Positions 41,892 to 51,472 of a stretch of DNA of 64,000 nucleotides are shown piece by piece. Below the pieces are notes generated by a model. It ran no database searches. It had not been told where the DNA came from and saw only the letters and a list, made by a program, of their open reading frames with translations. The position numbers and the translations under genes were made by a program. Location of the stretch: the NCBI GenBank assembly GCA_907163375.1, contig CAJQUW010007902.1:54874-118873 (forward strand). Reading direction: 5' to 3'. This DNA comes from Prostheceraeus crozeri (lineage: Eukaryota; Platyhelminthes; Polycladida; Euryleptidae). Position 1 is the first letter of the stretch; each line of letters begins with the position of its first letter.

Positions 41892-42251
41892 TTAACTTGC
41901 ATTTTTCTCCTGATTCATCTTCAACGCCGTTTTAAGAGCATTTAACTTAATTTTAAGAACATCTAGTTGTCTTTTAACAGAATCTAACTGTTCTTTATTT
42001 TCTTTAGAGTTTTCTTGCAAATTATTCTTTAATTCATTTTCTAAATTCATTTTAAGAGTTTTCATTTTATCAACTCTTTGATTAAAAGAGTTTACTTCAT
42101 TTATTATTCTATTCATCTTTTTCATTTGTTGAGTAATTTTAGAACTTAATTTATCAACACTTTTTTGGAATGTAGTTTGTAACTGTTTTAAATTTTTTTT
42201 AATTCTTTCAGGAAGTTTTTCTATTTCATCTTCTAATTGTTCTTTTAACAT
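41892..42251 (-). CDS. Coiled-coil protein, 119 aa
   Basis: Almost entirely heptad-patterned helix (EKLPERIKKNLKQLQTTFQK, KMNRIINEVNSFNQRVDKMK, DSVKRQLDVLKIKLNALKTA). No catalytic motif. Such small coiled-coil genes sit among Polinton structural genes. The start ATG follows an AT-rich leader. It overlaps nothing and looks whole. Confidence 0.6.
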   Translation of the reverse strand: MLKEQLEDEIEKLPERIKKNLKQLQTTFQKSVDKLSSKITQQMKKMNRIINEVNSFNQRVDKMKTLKMNLENELKNNLQENSKENKEQLDSVKRQLDVLKIKLNALKTALKMNQEKNAS

Positions 42252-42317
42252 TTTTATCTGATGTTTATTTTTAATGACTGCGGATTTTAAGTTTATAGAA
42301 AGTAATATTAAAATTTT

Positions 42318-42668
42318 TTATTGTTCAGAAATCTTTTTAAAAAGTTTTGCTATATCTGCTTCTAGCTCTCTATCCTTTTTATCAAGTTTTAATAATTTTT
42401 CGTTTAATGATTTGTCATTAAGTTTAAGCAACTTTAATTCATTCATCAGTGGAACCAAAACATCGTTTATATATTTTTCTTTTAAGGCATTGATTTGTGT
42501 ATCAACATATTGTTTATTTGTTAACTCTGTATTTTGTTGCGGAAGAATAGAAAGATGCAATGGACCAGATAAAACGTCTCCAGTTTTCATGATATAATTT
42601 TCTATTTCTATTTCTAATTCACGATTATTCGGGATATATGCACCTCCACCAACATTTGGTAGCATCAT
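42318..42668 (-). CDS. Fibre-like coiled-coil protein, 116 aa
   Basis: Residues about 26-60 read NYIMKTGDVLSGPLHLSILP and NTELTNKQYVDTQINAL. This resembles the MxGDLxM...DxxTKxYVDxxI motif found in phage and virus tail-fibre or attachment proteins, where such segments trimerise. The rest (60-116) is coiled coil (LNEKLLKLDKKDRELEADIA). A fibre or attachment role is an inference from the motif. It is divergently oriented to the 466-codon gene at 42715; 46 bases lie between the two ATGs and are A/T only. Confidence 0.6.
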   Translation of the reverse strand: MMLPNVGGGAYIPNNRELEIEIENYIMKTGDVLSGPLHLSILPQQNTELTNKQYVDTQINALKEKYINDVLVPLMNELKLLKLNDKSLNEKLLKLDKKDRELEADIAKLFKKISEQ

Positions 42669-42714
42669 TTTTTAACAATAAAAATATAAAATTTTTTCTA
42701 ATAAAAATAAAAAA
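42669..42714. promoter_or_regulatory. Bidirectional A/T leader between two divergent Polinton genes
   Basis: 46 bases composed of A/T runs (TTTTTTAACAATAAAAATAT and TTTTTTCTAATAAAAATAAA) separate the divergent ATGs. The same A-rich pre-ATG sequence occurs at other Polinton genes. Confidence 0.5.
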
Positions 42715-44115
42715 ATGGAAAAACCAAATTTAAAAAAATTATATTCGTCCGCATCATACTGTTCTTCTTATTCGACGAGATCAACGGGATTTGAAAATAA
42801 ATGTTTTGATAATAATAATAATAATAATCCCTGTATAGATGTTAATCTTTTGTTTGAATTACAAGCGGAAATATTTAGAGAACAAACAAAAGGCTTACCT
42901 TCTATAGAAACTAACTATTGTTTATTTCCGGGGGTTCCATTTATAAAATCTATGGAGATTGTAAGCAAATTTAATGATGTAGCTTATGTAGAATTAAATA
43001 AAGAAAATATGGTTATAACAGGTCATAATAATGTTTATGGATTTTTTAGAGCAGTGTTACCAATTAGTAATACTGATTGGATAGAAAATAAAATTATTAA
43101 TTATATCAATATTAGAGAATTAGTTAAAAAATTAAAATCTTTTTCCAAAGAAAAAATAAGATTATTTGTTGATGAACAAAACCAATATAACATTCACATA
43201 GAGAGTAAAAAACACAATGAAGAATTATTATGTCAAGTATATTATAGAGACACAATTTATAAACAAGAAACATTAGAAATGCCGCAAAGATATGATCATG
43301 ATACTTATATAGGATTATATTCAAATTTAAATATCAACTTATTAAAATCTTATATAAATGGTTTGGCCAAAGAAGAAAAAATTTATATGTGGACTACACC
43401 TTATACTATCAACAATGAGCATAATTATAATAAACGAACCGAAGGTTCTAGGGCTTTGCCCGATCTTAAAGAATCTTATAATACTAAACGAACCGAAGGT
43501 TCTAGGGCTTTGCCCGATCTAAAAGAATCTTATAATAATAATGATGATGATAATATAGATGATGATAACATAGACGATGATTCTGAAACATCTGAAAATG
43601 GTGTAAATGGTAAAAAAGATTATAAAAATATTAGTAATTATAAAAATTTAAGTGAAGAAACATTTATATCTCATACTGATGTACATGATATTAATACTAC
43701 ATATAATCAAAATTTATCTAAATTTCATTTTCTTACAATTGAAAATAATAATGATGGTATAGTTGAAGATACTGTTAGACAACTATGTGTCGGGTCTACA
43801 AAATTTAAATTAGGATTTAAATCTAATCAATTTAAAATTTTATTATCTTTAATAAAAACTAAAAGTGATTCAGATTATGGTGGTGTTATTAAATATTCCA
43901 AAAGAGATCAAAGACCAATATTTTTCTCTATTATATTATTATCAGATAAAAAATGTAATTTAGAGTTAGATATTCCAATAAGAGAATGGCATCCAATCCC
44001 AAAAAGTGTAATTTATGATGATGATGAAGAATCAATTTATGATGATGAAGAATCAATAGTTAGTGAAAATAAATTTAAATTATCTTTTGATAAAACTTTA
44101 TATGATAAAACTTAA
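42715..44115 (+). CDS. Possible sliding-clamp-like (PCNA-fold) protein, 466 aa
   Basis: No domain can be named with certainty. Residues ~100-235 have an order that recalls PCNA: VNIRELVKKLKSF-like NINIRELVKKLKSFSKEKIR, then RLFVDEQNQYNIHIESK and a TLEMPQRYDHDTYIGLYSNL / NLLKSYINGL stretch. Residues ~330-425 (FHFLTIENNNDGIVEDTVRQ, STKFKLGFKSNQFKILLSLI, SKRDQRPIFFSIILLS) mirror the second clamp domain. An acidic, repeat-rich insert (~235-320) contains two in-frame copies of a 17-residue unit encoded by GC-rich palindromes. It sits directly upstream of the DNA polymerase gene and on the same strand, which fits a replication role. The gene looks whole. Confidence 0.5.
   Translation: MEKPNLKKLYSSASYCSSYSTRSTGFENKCFDNNNNNNPCIDVNLLFELQAEIFREQTKGLPSIETNYCLFPGVPFIKSMEIVSKFNDVAYVELNKENMVITGHNNVYGFFRAVLPISNTDWIENKIINYINIRELVKKLKSFSKEKIRLFVDEQNQYNIHIESKKHNEELLCQVYYRDTIYKQETLEMPQRYDHDTYIGLYSNLNINLLKSYINGLAKEEKIYMWTTPYTINNEHNYNKRTEGSRALPDLKESYNTKRTEGSRALPDLKESYNNNDDDNIDDDNIDDDSETSENGVNGKKDYKNISNYKNLSEETFISHTDVHDINTTYNQNLSKFHFLTIENNNDGIVEDTVRQLCVGSTKFKLGFKSNQFKILLSLIKTKSDSDYGGVIKYSKRDQRPIFFSIILLSDKKCNLELDIPIREWHPIPKSVIYDDDEESIYDDEESIVSENKFKLSFDKTLYDKT
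43435..43519. repeat. Two in-frame GC-rich palindromic units
   Basis: AACGAACCGAAGGTTCTAGG, GCTTTGCCCGATC occurs twice 54 bp apart inside the 466-codon gene, each encoding KRTEGSRALPDLKESYN. ACCGAAGGT and GGGCTTTGCCC form two small hairpins. Confidence 0.9.
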
Positions 44116-44527
44116 TATGATAAAACTTAATATTATAAAACATTATATGATAAAGAAAATAGAATAACTAAAGAACGTGAAATATATAATGATATATATT
44201 TACTCTCAAGTCCTTGATATTAGAATGTTTATATCTAAAATTAAAACACAATTTTTTCTTTAAAAAATAAAAAAATGGAAAATACCAAGTTTTATTGTAA
44301 CTTATGTAATAAAAAGTTGCAAACAAAAAGAAGTTATCAATCTCATTTAAATAGTAAATTGCATTTACAAAATGTAGAACGAGTTGATGAAGGAAATATA
44401 TTAAAATTAAATAGTTATAAAAACTATCTAGAAACATTGCCTACTGATATAAAAGTTAAAAAAATGTTTGATGATTATTCACATTCGGAATATAAAAAAG
44501 TTTTTAATAGTGAAGATGAGACCATAC

Positions 44528-44556
44528 AAACCGAAGGTTCTAGGGCTTCGCCCGTA
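44528..44556. repeat. In-frame GC-rich palindromic unit in the polymerase N-terminus
   Basis: AAACCGAAGGTTCTAGGGCT, TCGCCCG. It encodes QTEGSRASPVPDG. Same unit type as at 43435. Confidence 0.85.
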
Positions 44557-46043
44557 CCAGATGGAAGATATTTATTTAGCGATACTGATGAATTTGATGA
44601 AGCTGAACGAACCGATGAAGCGGTAACAGATATAAATTATTTATTTAATGAATCGGTTGAACATAATGAAACCGATGAAACTTTTTATAATGTATTAAAA
44701 AACTTTTTCAAAATATTTAAGAAATCTTTCAAATGTTATATGAATGTAGAAGTACTTTATACAAAAACTGGACCTGATGGAATTCCTGAAGAAATAATAC
44801 AAGGACATTTTACAAATTCACAAGAAATTCATAATGTAAATGATATACAACCCATATTTGAATCGATGATACTTAAATTAGAAAATTGTATAATTGAAGC
44901 CCAGTTACGTGAATCTGGTTGGAGATTTGTTAAAATACTATCTAAGAAAATAGTAATTGATAAATATAAAAATAATACTGGTGGTAGTTATGTTCCTTTA
45001 CCTAACAGTTCACCACAAATAATTAACATAAAAAATGAAGATGATTATTGTTTTCTGTGGAGTATTATAGCACATTTACATCCTGCAGAATGTCATAAAG
45101 AAAGACTAAGTCATTATAATAAAGAAGAATACATAAATGAATTTGATCTTTCGGATGGTTTAGATGAATTTCCATATGATTATAATAGGTTAAAAAAGTT
45201 TCATAAAAAGAATAAAAATTTAATAGAAGTAAGTGTTTTTGAATTAAATGTGAATTATGTTTCTATTGGTAAAATTACTACACTTTACTCAGATTCAAAA
45301 AAATTTTATTTGAATACTAAAACTTTATGTCAATCAGAAATAGTATACAATAAAAGAGGAAATTACATGCATCATAATATTTTTTACCAAGGAAAAATAA
45401 TATGTACTGAAGAAATTGAAATTGCTGAAACACTATCACTAATAATGATTAATCATAATAATTATAAAGGACGTAATTATAATTATGATTATGATTCCGA
45501 TTATTTATATATAATATATAATAAAGACAATAAAGAATTAAATAATGAAGAAAATAAAGAATTAAATGAATGTTTAAAAAATGTCAACAACAATATAAAG
45601 AACAATATAATAATGAATATGAACAACAGCTGAAAATATTCAATCAAAATTATCAACAGTCTGAAAAAGATTTACAAAGACAAATTGATGAAACACATGA
45701 AATATATAAAGATAAATTTGAAAAATTAAAACAAACAAAGCAAGCAGCACAAGCGAATATTTTATATTATCAGGCTCATTTTATATTGTGTAAAGATGTT
45801 TCTATATTTACAAAAACTTCAGATAATACAAAGTTTCCTTGTCTTCAATGTATGACAAGTTTTAGAACTAAAGAAGAAATGAATAGACATTTGGAGAATT
45901 GTCAACAAAACGAAGCAGTTAAGAATACTTTTCCTAAAGATGATTATTTAGAATACAATAAATGGTATTTCAAAAATAAAGTACCTTTACTATTTATTGT
46001 GATTTTGAAGCATATAATGTTAATATGACACAAAATCACGGGA

Positions 46044-46076
46044 CATCGGAGATGTCTTCCAGGGCTTCGCCCGATT
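46044..46076. repeat. GC-rich palindromic unit in the polymerase gene
   Basis: ACATCGGAGATGTCTTCCAG, GGCTTCGCCCGAT. The word GGGCTTCGCCC is shared with other units; the first hairpin word is changed to ACATCGGAGATGT. Confidence 0.75.
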
Positions 46077-46409
46077 CTGAAAATGATAATTATGAAAAAA
46101 GTGCAGCTGAACAAAGTAAAGAAAAATATTTATTCGAACAAAAACCATTAGGTTGGGGAATGTACATTCATTCAAATTATCCTGAATTATTTAAATCAGA
46201 ATATTATCAATACTATGGTGAAGATAGTTCAGAAATGTTTACAAAGAAAGTAGAAGAATTACAAAAATTTTTCACAATTGCTTGAAACAAATATACCAAT
46301 GATGCCATTAACGGATGAAGAAAAAATTAATTTTGTTAATGAAACAAATTGTTATTACTGTGGAAAAGAATTTACAAAAATTATAAAAATGGCAGAGGTA
46401 GATATCTTG

Positions 46410-46436
46410 ACAAGCGAAGCGACGGCTCTTCCGTCA
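46410..46436. repeat. GC-rich palindromic unit in the polymerase gene
   Basis: ACAAGCGAAGCGACGGCTCT, TCCGTC. Two short hairpins (GCGAAGC and GACGGCTCTTCCGTC). Confidence 0.6.
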
Positions 46437-47135
46437 AAGTAAAAGATCATGATCATCTAAATGGATTATATACAGTAGAGGTGCAGCACATAATTCTTGT
46501 AATCTTAATGCTAATAAATTTAAATATAACTTTGTTCCTTTATATTTCTACAATGGTTCTAAATATGATTTCCATCTAGTAATGAAAGATTTATTTTCAT
46601 CTGAAAAATTACAACAACAACAAATAAATGTACTATGTAAAACAGAAGAAGAATATTTTTCAATGTAATTAGGTTGTATTAGAATTTTAGATGCATTTAG
46701 ATTTTTTACTCCTTATTTATTAGATGTTATGGGAAAAACTTTGAAACCTGAACAATGTAAAACATTAAATAAATATAATTTAAAACCTTTAAAAGGCATA
46801 TTTCAGTATGAATATATAACAGGAGATTTTAATTCTGTGAATAAATTTATGGAAGAAAAACAACTTCCTCCAATAAATAAATTTACATCAACATTAAAAC
46901 AATCACAATTATCTGAAGAAGATTATGCAGAAGCTGAAAAAAATTGGAGAGAGTTAAATTGTAGAACAATGTATGATTATACAATGAAATATCTTCAGAT
47001 AGATGTATTAATTCTTGCTGATCTTTTTGAAAACTTTCGTGATATGTGTTTAGAATATTACGGAATAGATCCATGTTATTGTTATTCTACACCAGGTTTA
47101 ACATGGTTAGCAGGATTAAAACATATTGGTGTTCA

Positions 47136-47163
47136 AGCCGATGGCTCTAGGACAAAGTCCGTT
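47136..47163. repeat. GC-rich palindromic unit in the polymerase gene
   Basis: AGCCGATGGCTCTAGGACAA, AGTCCGTT. A variant of the ACCGAAGGT unit with compensating hairpin words (GCCGATGGC, GGACAAAGTCC). Confidence 0.75.
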
Positions 47164-48759
47164 AAACTTAAACATTATAAAGAAAATATATATGACAAAT
47201 TATTATTTTTTGAATCTGGGATTAGAGGTGGTGTTTCATCAGTTTTAGGTAATAGATATGTTAAATGTTATAATAAGAAAGTAAATCCACAAGAATATGG
47301 AATAATGAAACCTTTATCTCCAGAAGAAAAAGAAAAAATATTAGAAATTTTTCGAACGAAACGAGAAGGAGTAGAACGTGAAAATGCAATTGATGAATTC
47401 ATGAGAGAAAACTATTTGTTATATTATGATTTTAATAGCTTATATTCTTCTTGCATGATACAAGAATTACCAACAGGTGAGATGGAATGGTGTAATATTC
47501 TTGATTATCAAAAACATATGATGGAAATTATAATCATGGTTATATATATGAAGTTGATTTAGTATACCCTGATGAAATAAAAGATAAAACAAAATATTTT
47601 CCTTTCTGTCCCGAAAACAAAATTCCCAATATAGAAGATTTTTCAGATTATCAAAAATCTATAATTCCTAAGAAATACAGACCAACAAAAAAACTTATGT
47701 TAACACAAAGTAATAAAGGAAAGTATGTTGTTGAAGGAATAATGCTAGATTGGTATTTAGAACATGGAATGATTCTCACCAAAATACATCGAAAACTATT
47801 TTATCAAAAATCTAAATGGTTAAAAGATTATATAGAGTTCAATATTGAAAAACGTAAAATAGCTAAAAGAAATAAAGATGATTTTGGAAACGTGTTCTTC
47901 AAATTAATGAATAATGCATTTTATGGTAAGACTTTAGAAAATGTGCGTAATAGACAAAGTATTGAAATAGTTTATGATAAAGATAGGTTTCAAAATTTAA
48001 CAAGGAAACTTACATATGAAAGAACTACTAGATTTAGTGATGAACTATGTGCTGTACATTTACGTCGAATCAGCGTAACACATGATAAGTTTAATTTTAT
48101 AGGATTCACTATATTAGAATTAGCTAAACTATTTATGTATAGATTTATATATGATTATTTAGCACCTGCTTATGGCAAAAACTATAAATTACACTTTACA
48201 GATACCGATTCTGTTTTCTTATAATTAACAATACCGTATAATTCTGCACTTGATGAAGAAATAGATAAAATAAAAGATATCATTCATCCTTCTGATTTAT
48301 GTAAAGTAAAAGATGAATTAGAAGGAAATGAAGATTTCATAACAGAAGCTATATTTTAAAAATCTAAATGTTATTGTTATAACACAACTAATAATATTAA
48401 AACACATAAAACATTAAAAGGAATTTCAAAGGCATCAGTGGCTAATCAAATAACATTTCAAGATTATAAAAATGTATTATTTAATAATGAAATAAAAACA
48501 GCATGTAATTATAGACTTAGTTCAAAAAAACATAAAATGTATTTAAAAGAAGAACATAACTTAGCATTAGATCCATTTGATGATAAAAGAAAAATTTTAC
48601 CTAATGGAATAACTACTTCATCTTTTTAATTTTCTAATTTCTAAGATAGTCAAATTTGATATATACATAAAATTTAAAAAAAATATTATAACACTATATT
48701 TGTATATTTTTTTATCACTCGGTAAACAAATGTTCTATAACTCTATCATGAATTTTTTT

Positions 48760-49469
48760 ATCAACATTAATTGTAATGAATCCATAATCTTTTGACCAAG
48801 CATTGTTTAAATTCATCTTTATTTCTTACACATAAATCTCTTAACAAATCACTTAAGTTTCTTGCATTTATTTCAAATAGTATAAATATATTTGCATTCT
48901 TTCTAATAACACTTCCGTCTAATGAATACATACTTCGTGTTAAATAAAAAACACTACAGTTATTATGTCTACCTCTTGTGAAATAATTTCTCTGAACTGA
49001 CTGATTTCTGTCATTAACACAATCATCAAAAATTACACAATGTTTCATTGTTTTATCTAGTTTACTAGGATCTTGCATATTACCACTATCATCTATTAAT
49101 TGTATCTTTATATGCTGATTTTAATTGGATTCAACTAACTGATTATTTTTTGCTGCTTCTTCACACCACGAACTTATTTCTTCTTCATCTTCAGATTTTT
49201 CATATTCTTTGAATAATGAAGCAATTGCTGCTTTTTTAAGATTATTTTCAAATCCATACTTTAAAAATTGATAGACGGGTTGTTCTGCTATTGTTGTATA
49301 AATTATAAGATTGTTATAATCCAAAAAATTTGGAGTCGTTAAAATTTTAAATAATAGATATGTTTTTCCACAACCTGATCTTCCGCAAATAACTGACAAA
49401 ACTTTATTAGATAAATTTGGATGATGATTAAATTTGAGTTTTTTAATTTAATGGTAGTACTTCACTCAT
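48760..49469 (-). pseudogene. ATP: Polinton packaging ATPase (FtsK/HerA type), broken
   Basis: It would pump DNA into the capsid. Walker A is GRSGCGKT in MSVICGRSGCGKTYLLFKIL (49399 downward). Walker B is HCVIFDDC in the second open stretch (49078-48767), with a sensor-like YFTRGRHNNCSVFYLTRSMY. NLSDLLRDLCVRN near the end is usual for this family. The gene is convergent with the polymerase. An A-rich leader precedes the ATG near 49469. Broken in about two places. Confidence 0.88.
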
Positions 49470-49547
49470 TTTTTAATAAAAAAAATTATTTTTATTTTAT
49501 TTTTATTTTTAAAGAAGAAGAAGAAGAAAATTAAACTTCTCTAGCTT

Positions 49548-49617
49548 CGCGTGGGAGTTTATACCTCCCGAACGGGAGTTTATACCTCTCGAACGGGAGT
49601 TTATACCTCCCGAACCG
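49548..49617. repeat. Three tandem 21 bp hairpin units at the end of the penton gene
   Basis: CGGGAGTTTATACCTCCCGA is repeated three times (with small changes) just beyond and into the last codons of the penton gene. Each unit is a short perfect stem (GGGAG/CTCCC) with a TTTATAC loop. Confidence 0.9.
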
Positions 49618-50389
49618 AAAGATCTATCATAATCTCTTCACCTCCTAAATTTATTTCTTGTCCTTTTTCATCAGTGATTCCCATGTTAATGTTGTTAATA
49701 GTTTTTCTTGTAATAGGGAAATATATTAATGTTTGTGGAATTACATTTAATCTATAACCAATGGGTACAGTAAAAGCTGGAAAACTGAATATTAAATTTG
49801 ACAATTTACCATTTATATATCCTCCTTCAATAATGTCACAATGTACAACAATTGAATTTATTTCAGCTATTTTTGGAATCTTCTCACCTAAATGATAACC
49901 TTGACTATAGGTTTGTTTATTAAATCCTAATAGCTTTGACAATGATCTATCATGGTTAAAATCAACTTGATGATTTTCGTCTAAAGTAAGAGAAAATTCA
50001 TTAACTGCCGGTTCAACTGCGAAATGTAATTGTTTCTTATCTTTAAATGGTATACCTAAATGTCTCTTAATTTCATTTGATATTGATTCAACTTCGTAAG
50101 AACCAGGAAGAAAAGTTAATATTTTCCATGTTTTTCCTTTATCAGTAGAATATCTAAATTGATCATTCACATCTTTGATAACGTTTTGAATAGTGTTAAA
50201 TGTAGAGAAACTAGTCAATGCAATTTGATAATTTTTATTTTGTTCTAAATGTAGAATGGGTTCTAAATTACAAGTGTGTGATGAAGTAGTTGTTATAATT
50301 TTTAACGTCGTACTAAATTTTGATGAACCCAAAATCTCTGTCAAATTTTCTAAATGAATATTAATTTTGTCTAAATCTGCTGAACACAT
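49601..50389 (-). CDS. Polinton penton (minor capsid, single jelly-roll) protein, 262 aa
   Basis: The vertex protein of the predicted icosahedral virion. IINSIVVHCDIIEGGYINGK in this copy reads EINSIVVHCDIIEGGYINGK, followed by LSNLIFSFPAFTVPIGYRLN and VIPQTLIYFPITRKTINNIN. GEEIMIDLSVREV is at the C-terminus. These are landmark segments of the Polinton penton family. The N-terminal third has NLEPILHLEQNKNYQIALTS and the middle KLLGFNKQTYSQG. The length is usual and the frame whole. It starts after an A-rich leader (AACTAAAAAATGTG). Confidence 0.88.
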   Translation of the reverse strand: MCSADLDKINIHLENLTEILGSSKFSTTLKIITTTSSHTCNLEPILHLEQNKNYQIALTSFSTFNTIQNVIKDVNDQFRYSTDKGKTWKILTFLPGSYEVESISNEIKRHLGIPFKDKKQLHFAVEPAVNEFSLTLDENHQVDFNHDRSLSKLLGFNKQTYSQGYHLGEKIPKIAEINSIVVHCDIIEGGYINGKLSNLIFSFPAFTVPIGYRLNVIPQTLIYFPITRKTINNINMGITDEKGQEINLGGEEIMIDLSVREV

Positions 50390-50404
50390 TTTTTAGTTAA
50401 ATTT

Positions 50405-50505
50405 TGAATAAATATTATAGATAAAAATCGTAGATAAAAATTGTAGATAAAAATTGTAGATAAAAATCATAGATAAAAATCATAAATAAAAATTAGAAAC
50501 AACAT
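50405..50505. repeat. AT-rich tandem repeat upstream of the penton gene
   Basis: TAGATAAAAATTG-type units of about 16 bp are repeated six times between the penton gene and the next minus-strand gene. It may contain the penton promoter. Confidence 0.8.
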
Positions 50506-50510
50506 ATTTC

Positions 50511-50545
50511 AGCTACGGGCGAAGCCCTAGAACCATCGGTTCGTT
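50511..50545. repeat. GC-rich palindromic unit at the 3' end of the 296 aa gene
   Basis: Minus strand: AACGAACCGATGGTTCTAGG, GCTTCGCCCGTAGCT. Almost the same as the units at 43435 and 44528 but on the other strand and at the end of a gene. Confidence 0.85.
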
Positions 50546-51417
50546 ATACTTTTATAATCCTCTTCATTTAGATTCTTCTTTTCTAACAGTCTTTTCAATA
50601 TAGCATGAATTTCATTGAAACTAGATTTATGTCCTTCTTTTATTGCCGATATTAAAATATTTAATCTATTTAGTAATTCTTGTGGATCATCTGGTAAAAA
50701 TACAGTTTTTTCTGTTTTCTGTTTTTCAGATAAACCTTTTCCTACTTTAACTCCCGTTGATAATAAATTTTCTAATTGTTTATAACGTCTAAGAGATTTT
50801 ACTGCACCAACTCTATCTAACATAGCTTTATATTTTATGAGATCTTCTACAGCATAATTATTTAAATCTGCTCCTCTTAAAAGATCAACAAAATTTCTAT
50901 CTAAATTAAAAGGAGATTTATCTGGTGAAAAAATTAAACCTCGAAAAGGTTGTGGAAATATTTCTTTTTGTCCGAGATAAAATCTAGGTATTGTTTTTCC
51001 ATCTATAAATGAGATAGAATGTTCAAATTGCATAGATTTTGGTAATTTCTTATTAATGTTTGATTCTAGTAATCCATAGTCATCTAATATAGTTTTGTAC
51101 TCTAGATCTGTTATATCAATTTGTTTATCATTATTTGTACTTTCTTTTTCAAGAGTTTTAAATGGTTTCATAGTTTTCTCAAAATCAGTTTTTACTTGCT
51201 CGGTTTGCTGCATTTTTTCAAACATATCAGATTGAATACCAGCTTTTATCATTCTATGTTGAAGATGATTTTCTTTCATAATATTTCTTTGTTTTATTAA
51301 CTCTTCTAATTGTTTTATTCCTTTAAAATTATCAGCTTTGATTTTATCCATTTTTAAAGTATAATTTTTGAGTTTTGTGGTAACATTGGAATACAACAAA
51401 GACATTTTACTGAACAA
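50527..51417 (-). CDS. Conserved Polinton structural-block protein, 296 aa
   Basis: Function unknown. The N-terminal ~90 residues are coiled coil (IKQLEELIKQRNIMKENHLQ). The middle has DLEYKTILDDYGLLESNINK and IPRFYLGQKEIFPQPFRGL. The C-terminus (FLPDDPQELLNRLNILISAI and SFNEIHAILKRLLEKKNLNE) resembles the end of a conserved Polinton protein (often named PX or similar). It lies between the penton and a membrane-type gene in the same direction. The frame is whole. The stop falls within a GC-rich palindromic unit. Confidence 0.65.
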   Translation of the reverse strand: MFSKMSLLYSNVTTKLKNYTLKMDKIKADNFKGIKQLEELIKQRNIMKENHLQHRMIKAGIQSDMFEKMQQTEQVKTDFEKTMKPFKTLEKESTNNDKQIDITDLEYKTILDDYGLLESNINKKLPKSMQFEHSISFIDGKTIPRFYLGQKEIFPQPFRGLIFSPDKSPFNLDRNFVDLLRGADLNNYAVEDLIKYKAMLDRVGAVKSLRRYKQLENLLSTGVKVGKGLSEKQKTEKTVFLPDDPQELLNRLNILISAIKEGHKSSFNEIHAILKRLLEKKNLNEEDYKSITNRWF

Positions 51418-51472
51418 ATTATTTTTTTATTGCTTTGTTGTCTGACATCTTTTCGTTTAAAGGTTTCTCGTT

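Larger units (their letters stand above)
44275..48629 (+). pseudogene. POLB: Polinton protein-primed DNA polymerase B, broken
   Basis: The family replicates the element, using a terminal protein as primer. The N-terminal open stretch (44275-45633) starts with a C2H2-type finger (FYCNLCNKKLQTKRSYQSHL) and carries WRFVKILSKKIVIDKYK, GSYVPLPNSS and YCFLWSIIAHLHPAE, a signature of Polinton polymerases. Further open stretches hold a Cys/His segment (FPCLQCMTSFRTKEEMNRHL), the exonuclease region with YDYTMKYLQIDVLILADLFE, polymerase motif A (YYDFNSLYSSCM), motif B (KLMNNAFYGKTLENV) and motif C (HFTDTDSVF). Broken in about six places; all family landmarks are still present. In-frame GC-rich units occur at 44528, 46044, 46410 and 47136. 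Confidence 0.88.

Noticed and set aside
43435-43519. CRISPR-like array
   Set aside because: Only two adjacent units, encoded in frame within a eukaryotic mobile element; the related units are dispersed, not regularly spaced.
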